In this document: positions 16,696-24,715 of the stretch, one piece after another
Layout of the letters: every line of letters starts with the position of its first letter
Position numbering within the stretch: the first letter of the stretch is position 1
Source: Xinfangfangia pollutisoli
Lineage (GTDB): Bacteria > Pseudomonadota > Alphaproteobacteria > Rhodobacterales > Rhodobacteraceae
Direction: 5' to 3'
NCBI RefSeq assembly: GCF_020179405.1
Contig: NZ_JAICBZ010000032.1
Span: 1 to 41,230 of the forward strand
Length of the DNA: 41,230 bases
The notes under the pieces: model-generated
Seen by the model: only the letters and a program-made list of their open reading frames with translations
What the model was told of the DNA's origin: nothing
Databases searched by the model: none
Made by a program: the position numbers and the translations under genes

Positions 16696-17175
16696 ATGAG
16701 CAACCGTATCTGTCACATCGAGATCGACGAGAAGGGCCTGGCCCGGCCGACGCCGGAAATCGAACAGGAACGCCGCGTTGCGATCTTCGATCTGCTCGAG
16801 GAAAACCGCTTCGGCCTGCCGCTGCGCGACGGGCGCGCGGTGCCCGACGGCCCCTACCGGCTGCATCTGGCGATCCGCGAGAACCGGCTGGTCTTCGACA
16901 TCGCCACCGAAGACGGCGCGCGCGTGGGCGAATTCCATCTGTCGCTGGGCCCGTTCCGCCAGGTGGTGAAGGATTACTTCCAGATCTGCGAAAGCTATTT
17001 CGACGCCGTCAAACGCCTGCCCCCCAGCCAGATCGAGGCGATCGACATGGCGCGGCGCGGCATTCACAACGAGGGTGCCGCGATCCTGCAGGACCGGCTG
17101 TCGGGCAAGGCCGAGGTCGATACCGACACGGCGCGGCGCCTGTTCACCCTGATCTGCGTGCTGCACTGGGGCTGA
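16696..17175 (+). CDS. UPF0262 family protein
   Basis: A 159-residue protein with the run [20 protein letters not shown] at the N-terminus, then [30 protein letters not shown] and [20 protein letters not shown]. This is UPF0262, found next to hisD across Alphaproteobacteria, with no known function. AGGAGG precedes the ATG. The phosphatase gene starts 4 bases after its stop, so the pair is an operon. Confidence 0.9.
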   Translation: MSNRICHIEIDEKGLARPTPEIEQERRVAIFDLLEENRFGLPLRDGRAVPDGPYRLHLAIRENRLVFDIATEDGARVGEFHLSLGPFRQVVKDYFQICESYFDAVKRLPPSQIEAIDMARRGIHNEGAAILQDRLSGKAEVDTDTARRLFTLICVLHWG

Positions 17176-17179
17176 GATT

Positions 17180-17656
17180 TTGGGTCCGCTCCCGCAGTCC
17201 GTTCTGTTCTGCTGCGACCACAACGCCGTCCGCTCGCCCATGGCCGAGGGGCTGATGAAGAAGTTCTACGGCGACCGCGTCTATGTGCAATCGGCCGGGG
17301 TCAAGAACGACATGGAGGTCGACGGCTTCTCGGTTGCCGTCTGCAAGGAGATCGGGGTCGAGATCGACCGGCACCGGTCGCGCTCGTTCGAAGAGATGCA
17401 GGAATGGGGCGACGATCTGGGTCAGTTCGATCTGATCGTCGCCCTGTCCCCCGCCAGCCAGCGCCAGGCGCTGGAACTGACCCGCTATCACCATCTTGAC
17501 GTCGAATATTGGCCGATCCTGGACCCCACCGGCCTGGGCGAAACGCGCGAGGCCAAGCTTTCCGCCTATCGCCAGGCGCGCGACCAGATCCGCGGCCGCA
17601 TGCTGGACCGCTTCGGCCCGCCGTCCGAGACCGAAGCCGAGCCCGAGAAAGACTGA
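17180..17656 (+). CDS. Low-molecular-weight phosphotyrosine phosphatase family protein
   Basis: A 158-residue protein with the CX5R active-site loop C12-DHNAV-R18-SP near the N-terminus and the DP loop (ILDPTGLGET) carrying the general acid. The fold includes both LMW phosphatases and ArsC-type arsenate reductases; the extra ArsC cysteines are not evident, so phosphatase activity is more likely. In this lineage it regularly follows UPF0262. The only start consistent with the fold is TTG at 17180, which is 4 bases after the previous stop; this start is uncertain. The acidic tail (ETEAEPEKD) is probably disordered. Confidence 0.8.
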   Translation: MGPLPQSVLFCCDHNAVRSPMAEGLMKKFYGDRVYVQSAGVKNDMEVDGFSVAVCKEIGVEIDRHRSRSFEEMQEWGDDLGQFDLIVALSPASQRQALELTRYHHLDVEYWPILDPTGLGETREAKLSAYRQARDQIRGRMLDRFGPPSETEAEPEKD

Positions 17657-17675
17657 CCTGCCGCCTCGGGCCGCC

Positions 17676-18080
17676 TCAGGCCGCCTCGGTCCCGGCCGGA
17701 TCCTTCGCCCCGATCTTCACCCGCGGCAGCGCCGATTCGACAAAGCGCGCCAGCCCCATGACATGGGCCGCGGCCTCTTCGCCCAGCGTCGTCAGGCTGT
17801 AATCCACATGCGGCGGCACCACCGGATGGGCCACGCGCAGCACGAAGCCATCCGCCTCCAGATCCTGCAGCGTCTGGGCCAGCATCCGCTCGCTGATGCC
17901 CTGCACCTGGCGGCGCAATTCCGAAAAGCGGTGCTGGCCGGTCGCCAGGACGATCATCACCAGCGCCCCCCAGCGGCTGGTCAGATGCTGCAACACCTGA
18001 CGCGACGGGCAATCCGCCGCCAGGACATTGGCCGATTGCCAACGCGCCACCATCTCTTGTGCGTCTGTTGCGATGGTCAT
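17676..18080 (-). CDS. HxlR-family transcriptional regulator (YtfH/QorR-like)
   Basis: A 134-residue winged-helix protein. The HxlR core is visible: CPSRQVLQHLTSRWGALVMI, then HRFSELRRQVQGISERMLAQ, LQDLEADGFVLRV and YSLTTLGEEAA. Cys24 lies in the conserved N-terminal CPxR position, where several HxlR proteins sense oxidants or electrophiles. It is divergent from the quinone reductase gene at 18209, the same layout as E. coli ytfH/ytfG. I infer it represses that gene through the shared 128-base region, which contains an inverted repeat. Confidence 0.85.
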   Translation of the reverse strand: MTIATDAQEMVARWQSANVLAADCPSRQVLQHLTSRWGALVMIVLATGQHRFSELRRQVQGISERMLAQTLQDLEADGFVLRVAHPVVPPHVDYSLTTLGEEAAAHVMGLARFVESALPRVKIGAKDPAGTEAA

Positions 18081-18089
18081 CTGCCGATC

Positions 18090-18131
18090 CTTACGAAGCT
18101 AACAAAAACGTGCGTACTTCCATTTCGTAAG
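18090..18131. promoter_or_regulatory. Candidate HxlR operator in the divergent promoter region
   Basis: CTTACGAA (18090-18097) and TTCGTAAG (18124-18131) are perfect 8-base inverted arms 26 bases apart. They lie between the two divergent starts and close to the HxlR start, in an AT-richer stretch that should hold both promoters. Confidence 0.45.
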
Positions 18132-18208
18132 CGGTCGTGCGAGTCAACCCCCATTGCACATCGCCCCCAGGCCCAAGGCCACGGGCCAATCGGATACAGG
18201 AGTTCCCC

Positions 18209-19051
18209 ATGACCACCATCGCCGTTACCGGAGCCAGCGGCCAACTGGGCCGGCTTGCCATCGCCGCCCTGAAGGCCCGCGGCGCTTCCCCCATCGCGCT
18301 GGCGCGCAGCCCGGCCAAGGCGGCCGATCTGGGGGTCGAGACCCGCGCCTTCGACTATGCCGCCGCCGATCCGGCCGCGCTGACGGGCGTGGACGTGCTG
18401 GTGCTGATTTCGTCCAATGATTTCAACGACCGCGCCGGCCAGCATCGCAAGGCGATTGCCGCGGCCAAGGCGGCGGGCGTGGGGCGGATCGTCTATACCT
18501 CGCTGCTGAAGGGCGAGGCCTCGCCGATGCTGCTGGCGCAGGACCATATCGAGACCGAAGCGGCGCTGAAGGCCAGCGGGCTTGCGACCACGATCCTGCG
18601 CAATGGCTGGTATACCGAGAATTTCACCGGCGCGCTGGGCCCGGCGATCCAGTTCGGCACCATTCTTGGTGCCGCGGGCGAGGGGCGTGTTTCCTCGGCC
18701 AGCCGCGCCGATTATGCCGAGGCGATTGCCGTCACGGCGCTGGACGCGGCGCATGAAGGCAAGGTCTACGAACTGGCCGGCGACACGGCCCATAGCGGCG
18801 CCGATCTGGCGGCGGCAGTCGCGGCGGCCTCGGGCAAGCCCGTGGCCTATGTCAGCCTGCCGCAGGCCGATTATGCCAAGGCGCTGGAAGGGTTCGGCCT
18901 GCCGGCGGGCTTTGCCGCCATCCTGGCCGATTCCGATGCCTGCTCGGGGCGCGGCGCGCTTTTTGACGACAGCAAGACCCTGTCGCGCCTGATCGGCCGC
19001 CCGACCACGCCGATGGCCGACACCGTCGCCGCCGCGGTGAAGGCGCTGTAA
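18209..19051 (+). CDS. NAD(P)-binding quinone reductase (YtfG/QorB-like), NmrA/SDR fold
   Basis: A 280-residue Rossmann-fold protein of the atypical SDR (NmrA-like) type. It has the nucleotide-binding motif VTGASGQLGRLA at residues 5-16, the LISSNDF strand, IVYTSLLKGEASPM, and ILRNGWYTENFTGAL, all found in NAD(P)H:quinone oxidoreductase type 2 (QorB/YtfG). These enzymes reduce quinones and may protect against reactive carbonyl or quinone stress. AGGAG stands 6 bases before the ATG. The divergent HxlR gene is the probable regulator. Confidence 0.85.
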   Translation: MTTIAVTGASGQLGRLAIAALKARGASPIALARSPAKAADLGVETRAFDYAAADPAALTGVDVLVLISSNDFNDRAGQHRKAIAAAKAAGVGRIVYTSLLKGEASPMLLAQDHIETEAALKASGLATTILRNGWYTENFTGALGPAIQFGTILGAAGEGRVSSASRADYAEAIAVTALDAAHEGKVYELAGDTAHSGADLAAAVAAASGKPVAYVSLPQADYAKALEGFGLPAGFAAILADSDACSGRGALFDDSKTLSRLIGRPTTPMADTVAAAVKAL

Positions 19052-19148
19052 TCCAAAAGTCGGATTCGAACCCGGAAACGTCCCCTGCCGCCTTGGCGGG
19101 GGGCGGCTCTTCGCGCTAGTCAGAAGGTCAAGCCTGACGGAGACTGAC

Positions 19149-19559
19149 ATGAGCCGCGACACGACCCTTGCCCTGATCCAGCGCTATTACGATGCGTTCA
19201 ATGCCGGCGATGCCGAGGGCATGCTTGCCTGCGTGAGCGACGATGTCGAGCATCGGGTGAATGAAGGCCCCCACCGCCTGGGCCGGGCGAAATTCGCCGA
19301 ATTCTGCGGCCATATGGGCGTCAGCTACCGCGAGCAGTTGAAGGATATGGTGATCTTCGCCAATGACACAGGCAGCCGCGCCGCGGCGGAATTCGTCGTT
19401 CATGGCGAATATCTGCAGACCGATCCGGGCCTGCCCGAGGCGAAGGGACAGCGCTATGTGCTGCCGGCCGGCGGGTTTTTCGACGTGAAGGATGGCAAGA
19501 TCGCCCGCGTCACCACCTTCTACAACCTGAACGACTGGATCGCGCAGGTCTCGGCATGA
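19149..19559 (+). CDS. NTF2-like/SnoaL-like protein (ketosteroid isomerase-related)
   Basis: A 136-residue single-domain protein with the NTF2-like cone fold signature: LIQRYYDAFNAGDAEGMLAC at the N-terminus, then HGEYLQTDPGLPEA and FFDVKDGKIARVTTFYNLND. This family includes isomerases and small-molecule binding proteins; the ligand is unknown. GGAG lies before the ATG. Its stop overlaps the start of the GNAT gene (ATGA), so the pair is one operon. Both are inserted in the usual phosphatase-infA neighbourhood. Confidence 0.75.
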   Translation: MSRDTTLALIQRYYDAFNAGDAEGMLACVSDDVEHRVNEGPHRLGRAKFAEFCGHMGVSYREQLKDMVIFANDTGSRAAAEFVVHGEYLQTDPGLPEAKGQRYVLPAGGFFDVKDGKIARVTTFYNLNDWIAQVSA

Positions 19560-20164
19560 GCCAGGCGCAGGACGGCGCCGGTATCGAGGTGCGCGTCCTG
19601 ACCGGCGCCGATCTGGAAGCTGCGCTGGATGGTGTGGCGGCGCTGCGCATCGCCGTTTTCCGCGACTGGCCCTATCTCTACGATGGCACGCTGGAATATG
19701 AGCGGGACTATCTGCAAAGCTATCGCGACAGCCCGGATGCGATCCTGGTGGGCGCCTTCGATGGCGCGCGGCTGATCGGCGCCTCGACCGGGACGCCGAT
19801 GGAGGACCATGCCGAGGAATTCGCGGGCCCGCTGCGCCAGATCGGTCTGCCGGTCGGGCAGATCTTCTATGCAGCGGAATCGGTGCTGCTGCCGGCCTAT
19901 CGCGGCCGCGGTCTGGGCCATCGCTTCTTCGACCTGCGCGAGGCGCATGCAAGGCGGCTGGGGCGGACGCATATGGCCTTCTGTTCGGTGAAACGGCCCG
20001 AAGATCATCCGCTGCGCCCCGCCCAGGTGCGCACGAATGATGCGTTCTGGCAGGGCAGGGGCTATGCGCCGCTGCCGGGGGTCTTCGCCGAATTCAACTG
20101 GCGCGACATCGGCGACAGCGCGCAAAGCGCCAAGCCGCTGCAATTCTGGCTGCGCGCGCTTTAG
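19556..20164 (+). CDS. GNAT-family N-acetyltransferase
   Basis: A 202-residue protein of the GNAT fold. The acetyl-CoA binding loop is YRGRGLGHRFFD (residues about 120-131), preceded by the strand IFYAAESVLLPAY. The C-terminal WQGRGYAPLPG stretch is the usual last strand. The N-terminus (LRIAVFRDWPYLYDG) resembles the group of acetyltransferases with that RxxVFRxxP opening. The substrate is unknown. It is translationally coupled to the NTF2-like gene. Confidence 0.8.
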   Translation: MSQAQDGAGIEVRVLTGADLEAALDGVAALRIAVFRDWPYLYDGTLEYERDYLQSYRDSPDAILVGAFDGARLIGASTGTPMEDHAEEFAGPLRQIGLPVGQIFYAAESVLLPAYRGRGLGHRFFDLREAHARRLGRTHMAFCSVKRPEDHPLRPAQVRTNDAFWQGRGYAPLPGVFAEFNWRDIGDSAQSAKPLQFWLRAL

Positions 20165-20320
20165 GCGGCCCCGCAGGCGTTGCGGGCGGCCTTCCTGCGA
20201 CACTGGCCGGCCGCTTTGCCGCAGCGGCAAGATTCCCCTTGATAATCCGCGTGGCGGGGCGCATATCCCCGGCCATGAAAGCCTGCGGTTTCCGCGGGCC
20301 AACCCCCTTTCGGAGTGACC

Positions 20321-20539
20321 ATGGCCAAGGAAGACATTCTCGAATTCCCGGGCGTCGTGAAGGAACTCCTGCCGAATGCGACGTTCAAGGTCGAGCTTGA
20401 CAATGGCCATGAACTGATCGCGACGATGGCAGGCAAGATGCGCAAAAACCGCATCCGGGTTCTGGCGGGCGACAAGGTGCAGGTGGAAATGACCCCCTAC
20501 GACCTGTCGAAGGGCCGCATCAACTATCGCTTCAAGTAA
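20321..20539 (+). CDS. infA: Translation initiation factor IF-1
   Basis: A 72-residue S1/OB-fold protein with the family sequence [20 protein letters not shown], then [20 protein letters not shown] and [15 protein letters not shown]-1 binds the ribosomal A site during initiation with IF-2 and IF-3. An in-frame GTG two codons earlier is disregarded because the family starts at MAKED and GGAG sits 7 bases before the ATG. Confidence 0.97.
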   Translation: MAKEDILEFPGVVKELLPNATFKVELDNGHELIATMAGKMRKNRIRVLAGDKVQVEMTPYDLSKGRINYRFK

Positions 20540-20548
20540 GCTTTCGCC

Positions 20549-21124
20549 TTGCGCCTGATCCTCGGCAGCGCCAGCCCGCGCCGGAAAGAGCTGCTGGCGC
20601 AGATGGGCCTTGTGCCCGACGCGATCCTGCCCCCCGACATCGACGAAGACCCCCGCAAGGGGGAGCTTCCCCGGCCCTATGCCGCGCGTCTGGCGCGGGA
20701 AAAGGCCAAGGCCGTGGCGGCAGGCCCCGAGGATATCGTCCTTTGCGCCGATACGACCGTGGCGCTGGGCCGCCGCATCCTGGGCAAGCCGCGCGACGCG
20801 GCCGAGGCGGCCGAATTCCTGACCCTTCTGGCCGGGCGCCGGCATCAGGTGATCACCGCGGTCGCGGTGCGGCGCGGCGATCGGATCTGGGCGCGCGAAA
20901 GCCTGTCTGCGGTCAAGATGAAGCGGCTCTCGGATGCCGAGCTGAATGGCTATCTCGCCTCGGGCGACTGGCAGGGCAAGGCCGGCGCATATGGCATTCA
21001 GGGCCTGGCGGGGGCGCTGATTCCCTGGATCAGCGGTTCCTATAGCGGCATCATGGGTCTGCCGGTGGCGGAAACCGCGGCCCTTCTGACAGCGGCCGGC
21101 TATCCGGTCTGGAGGCAGGCATGA
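20549..21124 (+). CDS. maf: Maf-family nucleotide pyrophosphatase
   Basis: A 191-residue protein with the Maf N-terminus [14 protein letters not shown], the middle [16 protein letters not shown] and the C-terminal [20 protein letters not shown] and [11 protein letters not shown]. Maf proteins hydrolyse modified or canonical nucleoside triphosphates (dTTP/UTP pyrophosphatase group) and are linked to septum control. The start is TTG, 9 bases after infA; no ATG fits before the GSASPRR motif. Its stop overlaps the RNase gene start (ATGA). Confidence 0.92.
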   Translation: MRLILGSASPRRKELLAQMGLVPDAILPPDIDEDPRKGELPRPYAARLAREKAKAVAAGPEDIVLCADTTVALGRRILGKPRDAAEAAEFLTLLAGRRHQVITAVAVRRGDRIWARESLSAVKMKRLSDAELNGYLASGDWQGKAGAYGIQGLAGALIPWISGSYSGIMGLPVAETAALLTAAGYPVWRQA

Positions 21125-22173
21125 AGGGACGGGTTCTGGTCTTGGACCGGTTCGGCGACCGCGAGGCGGCGGCGCTGATGGTCGACGGGCAGTTGGAAGA
21201 CCTGGCGATCGACCCTGCGGGCGACGAGCCGATGCCCGGCGCGATCTACCGCGCCATCGCCGACCGGCCGATGAAGGGGCAGGGTGGCATTTTCGTGAAA
21301 CTGCCTGGCGGGGCCTCGGGCTTTCTGCGCCAGATCTCGGGCGTGGCACCGGGCCAGCGGCTGCTGGTGCAGGTGACCGGCCCGGCCGAGCCCGGCAAGG
21401 CGCTGCCCGTCACCACCCGGCTTCTGTTCAAGTCCCGCCTTGCCATCCTGACGCCGGGCGCGCCCGGCCTGAACATCTCGCGCCGGATCCGCGACGAGGC
21501 CGCGCGCGCCGATCTGTCGGCCCTGGCCGAGCGGCTGATGGCGGGCGCCGACCCGACGCTGGGGCTGATCCTGCGCTCGGCCTGCGATGCCGCCGGCGAA
21601 GACGAGATCGCGGCCGAACTGCAGGATCTGCGCGCGCTGACCGAGGCGCTGCTGACCGATCTGCAGGGCCCGCCGGAATTGCTGCTGGATGGGCCCTCGG
21701 CCCATACCCTGGCCGAACGCGACTGGACCGATCCCGCCCCCGACGAATTGGCCGAGGGTGAGGGCGCCTTCGAGGCGCATGGCGTGACCGAGGCGCTGGA
21801 GGCGCTGGCCGCGCCGCGCGTCGATCTGCCGGGCGGCGGCCATATGTGGATCGAACCCACGCGGGCGCTGGTGGCGGTCGATGTGAACACCGGCCCCGAC
21901 ACCTCGCCTGCGGCGGCGCTGAAGGTGAATGTCGCGGCCGCGCGGGAATTGTCGCGGCAATTGCGGCTGCGGGGCCTGGGCGGTCAGGTGGTGGTGGATT
22001 TCGCCCCCCTGCCGAAGCGCGACCGCCATATCCTGGACCAGGTGATGAAGGCCGCCTTCAAGGCCGAGGGCGAGGTGACGCTGGCCGGCTGGACCGCGAT
22101 TGGCCTTTACGAACTGACCCGCCGCCGCGACCGCCTGCCGCTGGCCGCGCTGCTGGAGGGGGTGTTGTCATGA
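21121..22173 (+). CDS. Ribonuclease E/G family protein (short form)
   Basis: A 350-residue protein of the RNase E/G catalytic family. It has an S1-like segment ([18 protein letters not shown]), a 5' sensor/RNase H-like region, and the DNase I-like subdomain with the metal-binding aspartates in LVAVDVNTG and [12 protein letters not shown]. It is much shorter than RNase G (about 490) or RNase E, and lacks the CPxCxG zinc-link that holds the dimer of dimers and any scaffold tail. This short form always sits in the infA-maf-yacG block of Rhodobacterales. Start overlaps maf; stop overlaps yacG. Confidence 0.88.
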   Translation: MKGRVLVLDRFGDREAAALMVDGQLEDLAIDPAGDEPMPGAIYRAIADRPMKGQGGIFVKLPGGASGFLRQISGVAPGQRLLVQVTGPAEPGKALPVTTRLLFKSRLAILTPGAPGLNISRRIRDEAARADLSALAERLMAGADPTLGLILRSACDAAGEDEIAAELQDLRALTEALLTDLQGPPELLLDGPSAHTLAERDWTDPAPDELAEGEGAFEAHGVTEALEALAAPRVDLPGGGHMWIEPTRALVAVDVNTGPDTSPAAALKVNVAAARELSRQLRLRGLGGQVVVDFAPLPKRDRHILDQVMKAAFKAEGEVTLAGWTAIGLYELTRRRDRLPLAALLEGVLS

Positions 22174-22355
22174 CCTGCCCGATCTGCGGCAAAGAGCCCG
22201 AACAGCGCTACCGCCCCTTCTGCTCGCGGCGCTGTGCCGATGTGGATCTGGCGCGCTGGCTGGGCGGCGGCTATGCGATTCCGGGCGATGCCGAAGACCC
22301 GGACGCGCCCGCAGATGCCTTTGCCGCGCCGCCTGTGACAAACCCGCGACAATAG
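22170..22355 (+). CDS. yacG: DNA gyrase inhibitor/zinc protein YacG
   Basis: A 61-residue protein with a treble-clef zinc finger: Cys3-x2-Cys6 (CPIC) and Cys18-x3-Cys22 (CSRRC), followed by DLARWLGGGYAIPG. In E. coli YacG binds GyrB and inhibits gyrase. ATG 22170 overlaps the RNase stop (ATGA). It closes the infA-maf-RNase-yacG operon; tRNA-Phe follows 58 bases later. Confidence 0.92.
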   Translation: MTCPICGKEPEQRYRPFCSRRCADVDLARWLGGGYAIPGDAEDPDAPADAFAAPPVTNPRQ

Positions 22356-22413
22356 GGCGATTTCCCTCTGGACAGCCCCCCGGGCATTCAGTATCACCCG
22401 CCCACCAAACGGT

Positions 22414-22489
22414 GCCCAGATAGCTCAGTTGGTAGAGCAGCGGATTGAAAATCCGCGTGTCGCTGGTTCGATTCCGGCTCTGGGCACCA
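22414..22489 (+). tRNA. tRNA-Phe(GAA), integration site of the island
   Basis: A 76-base cloverleaf: acceptor GCCCAGA with TCTGGGC, D arm GCTCAGTTGGTAGAGC, anticodon arm GCGGA-TTGAAAA-TCCGC with anticodon GAA, and T arm GCTGG-TTCGATT-CCGGC. CCA is encoded. A tyrosine integrase gene begins 31 bases further on and points at it, the normal layout for an element inserted at a tRNA 3' end. Confidence 0.97.
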
Positions 22490-22520
22490 CTTAAATCCCT
22501 GAAATCGCTAGTTTTTGTTT

Positions 22521-23633
22521 TCATTCCGATTTCCCTTTCGGTTCGGGTTTGACGCTTTTGGCGGAAGGTTTGACAATCCGCGCCCGCCGCGCGTTTTCGG
22601 TTTCGAGAGTCGCCATCGTCTCGCGGTTCTTCGCCGCAAGGTTGGCGGAGCGCGAATAGTGCCGCGCCATGGACAGGGTTTTCTGCCCCAAGAGGTCGGC
22701 AATGCGGCGTTCATCGAGCCCCGCCTCGCGCAGCGTGGTGGCCACGGTGTGACGCAGGCCTTTGAGGGTGAGGCCGGGCTGGATCAGCCCCTCGGCCTCC
22801 AACCCCGTCTTGAAGCGGTGCCAGACGGTGGAGAATCCGTTGTAGGTCCATTGCTCGCCGCGTGAGTTGGCCAACAGGGCGGGCGCATCGTGCTGCGGCG
22901 CCTGTTTCAGGGCCGCATGCAACGTCGGGCCGATGGGAATGGCGACTTCGACGCCGGTCTTGCCCCGCACGCCCCAGATGGTTTCGCCATCGATCTGGTC
23001 CCGCCTTAGGTTCAGCGCGTCGGAGGGATCGAGGCCGGTGTTCATCAGCACGGCCAAAACCACCTTCACATGCGGCGGCGCGTGTTCGAGAACGATGTCG
23101 CACTCCTCCAGCTCCCACGGCCGGTTGGCATAGGCGAGTTTGGCGGGACGGGGTTTCGGGATCACGCCCGTGGCGAAGTTGGCGGAGATCAGGCCCTTGG
23201 GGATGGCGAAACGGAAGACTTCGCTCAGGAAGGTCCGCAGCATGTTCGCGCGCCGCCAGCCGATCTTTTGGGCGGCCTTGTCGTGGATGCCTGCGACCAG
23301 CGGCGTGTCGATCGTGTGGATAGAGGTGTCGCGGATGGGCTCCAGAAAATCGGCGCACTGCCGATAGTCGCGCCGCGTCGCGGGGGCGAGGTTCTTGAAA
23401 TGCTCGGTCTCGTAGTAGGACTGGATCAGCCCGCCCAGCGTGCCGACCTTCGGTGCCTTGGCCTTGTTCGCCTCTGCACTGGCCGTGATTTTCTCGCATT
23501 CGGTGAAGAAGGCGGCCGACCCGAGCGGGGCTTTCACGAGGTCAATCTTCTGGCCGGTCTCGCGGTGGTAGCAGCGCATCCGACCGTAGCGATCCTTGAA
23601 GATCTTGAAGCCCTTAATGCGCACTACTGTCAT
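22521..23633 (-). CDS. Tyrosine recombinase/integrase of the island
   Basis: A 370-residue phage-type integrase. An N-terminal arm-binding region and a SAM-like core-binding domain (LIQSYYETEHFKNLAPATRR) precede the catalytic domain. The usual box I arginine is not where expected: the sequence reads NTGLDPSDALNL, with Asp in the TG(L/M)R position. Box II reads LKGLRHTVATTL, so the arginine is kept but the preceding His is Lys. The nucleophile tyrosine is in MARHYSR. The lysine/arginine-rich tail is typical. Start at 23633 overlaps the stop of the upstream small HTH gene (TGATG). It probably inserted the region into tRNA-Phe; whether it is active given the altered residues is open. Confidence 0.85.
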   Translation of the reverse strand: MTVVRIKGFKIFKDRYGRMRCYHRETGQKIDLVKAPLGSAAFFTECEKITASAEANKAKAPKVGTLGGLIQSYYETEHFKNLAPATRRDYRQCADFLEPIRDTSIHTIDTPLVAGIHDKAAQKIGWRRANMLRTFLSEVFRFAIPKGLISANFATGVIPKPRPAKLAYANRPWELEECDIVLEHAPPHVKVVLAVLMNTGLDPSDALNLRRDQIDGETIWGVRGKTGVEVAIPIGPTLHAALKQAPQHDAPALLANSRGEQWTYNGFSTVWHRFKTGLEAEGLIQPGLTLKGLRHTVATTLREAGLDERRIADLLGQKTLSMARHYSRSANLAAKNRETMATLETENARRARIVKPSAKSVKPEPKGKSE

Positions 23634-23869
23634 CAGAGGCGCGCCAGGATCGCGTCGTGCGTGGTGGCCTGTGTGCCGGTCTTCACATCGTCGATCCAGA
23701 GATCGAGGTCGCGCTTGTCCCAAAGCATCACGCCCTGCCGCAGTTGGATCGGCTGAACCGGACAGGCGATCTTGAAGTGTTTGACGGGCAGGCCCGCGTA
23801 GCTGGCCGCCTCCGTCTCCTTGAACATGCGCTTTTCGATCACGCTGATGTTGAGGTTGGTCGTGGACAT
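23633..23869 (-). CDS. Small DNA-binding protein, excisionase-like
   Basis: A 78-residue protein. The stretch FKETEAASYAGLPVKHFKIA looks like the first helices of a MerR/excisionase-type winged helix, and GVMLWDKRDLDLWIDDVK is its usual wing and last helix. Such genes next to integrases direct excision. ATG 23869 is chosen for its ribosome binding site (GAGG) and the domain boundary; the frame is open 29 codons earlier. It lies 10 bases after the next HTH gene and overlaps the integrase start. Confidence 0.65.
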   Translation of the reverse strand: MSTTNLNISVIEKRMFKETEAASYAGLPVKHFKIACPVQPIQLRQGVMLWDKRDLDLWIDDVKTGTQATTHDAILARL

Positions 23870-23879
23870 GGGCCTTGCC

Positions 23880-24152
23880 TCATTCTTTGCCGGTTTGCAT
23901 GTCTGCCTGCCTGACCGGTTGACCGTCGGCATGGGCAGCAGTCTGATTGTTTGCATCGTTGCCTGTGTGCCCCGCTGACCGCGTGGCAGTTTGCCGGAAC
24001 TTCTCCCATCCGCTCATGGTCAGAAGGCGGGTCTTTGGGGATATCGCGAGGTATTCGAGCCGCCCCTCGTTCATCAGCGCACGAATCTGCGTGACACTGA
24101 TGCCGACGGCCTGGCTGAGTTCCTTGGGTGAAAGCAGGGGTTCTTGGGCCAT
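23880..24152 (-). CDS. Helix-turn-helix protein of the island
   Basis: A 90-residue protein with an N-terminal helix-turn-helix (LLSPKELSQAVGISVTQIRA) followed by NEGRLEYLAISPKTRLLTMS, a wing like that of excisionases, and a polar Gln/Asn/Ala-rich tail. It leads a three-gene minus-strand operon with the small excisionase-like gene and the integrase. It is divergent from the XRE regulator at 24293, with an 11-base inverted repeat between them. Confidence 0.6.
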   Translation of the reverse strand: MAQEPLLSPKELSQAVGISVTQIRALMNEGRLEYLAISPKTRLLTMSGWEKFRQTATRSAGHTGNDANNQTAAHADGQPVRQADMQTGKE

Positions 24153-24196
24153 AGAGGCGGTCTCCTGTGGGGTTACGCACGGAATCGCTTGCCATG

Positions 24197-24221
24197 CACA
24201 TTCTGACGTGGTCAGAATGTG
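24197..24221. promoter_or_regulatory. Strong palindromic operator between divergent HTH genes
   Basis: CACATTCTGAC (24197-24207) and GTCAGAATGTG (24211-24221) are perfect 11-base inverted arms around GTG. They lie in the 140-base divergent region and suit a dimeric XRE repressor controlling both the integrase operon and itself. Confidence 0.65.
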
Positions 24222-24292
24222 GAAACATGTCGAATACGTCATTTTGTGCGATACTTGCGCGAAGTTGCATCGACGTCAACCGGGTAACGCGG

Positions 24293-24715
24293 ATGTCGCA
24301 GAAAACATCCGAGCTGTTTGCCAGCATGGGGGCGCGGCTCGCCATCACGCGGAACGAGATCGGCCTGTCCCAGGCGGGAATGGCCGAGGCGCTGGGTGTG
24401 TCGCACCGGGCCTATCACAGCTATGAAAAGGGCCAGCGCGGCCTGCCGGTCGAGACGCTGGTAGCGCTGCACGATCGGTTTCAGGTTGACCTTATGTGGA
24501 TCCTGCTGGGCAACCGTTCGGCGCGGGTCGAGCATGACCTGAAGGCGCTGGAAGAGTTCGAGGTAGCGCTCGACACCTACCTTGCCAAGCAGGGCATCAA
24601 GCTGAAGACGGAAAAGCGGGGGGCGATCGCCGCTCGCTGGTATCGGTCGTTCCTGCAGGGGAAGCCGATCGAGATGGACGACGTCCATACCTGGATAGAA
24701 TTACTCACGGAGTGA
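24293..24715 (+). CDS. XRE-family transcriptional regulator
   Basis: A 140-residue protein. Residues about 12-65 form an XRE/Cro helix-turn-helix (ARLAITRNEIGLSQAGMAEA, then GVSHRAYHSYEKGQRGLPVE), and VDLMWILLG closes the domain. The C-terminal half is helical and may dimerise. ATG 24293 was selected as the first methionine close to the domain; earlier starts would place the operator inside the gene. It overlaps the membrane-protein gene at GTGA. I infer it controls the divergent integrase operon. Confidence 0.75.
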   Translation: MSQKTSELFASMGARLAITRNEIGLSQAGMAEALGVSHRAYHSYEKGQRGLPVETLVALHDRFQVDLMWILLGNRSARVEHDLKALEEFEVALDTYLAKQGIKLKTEKRGAIAARWYRSFLQGKPIEMDDVHTWIELLTE

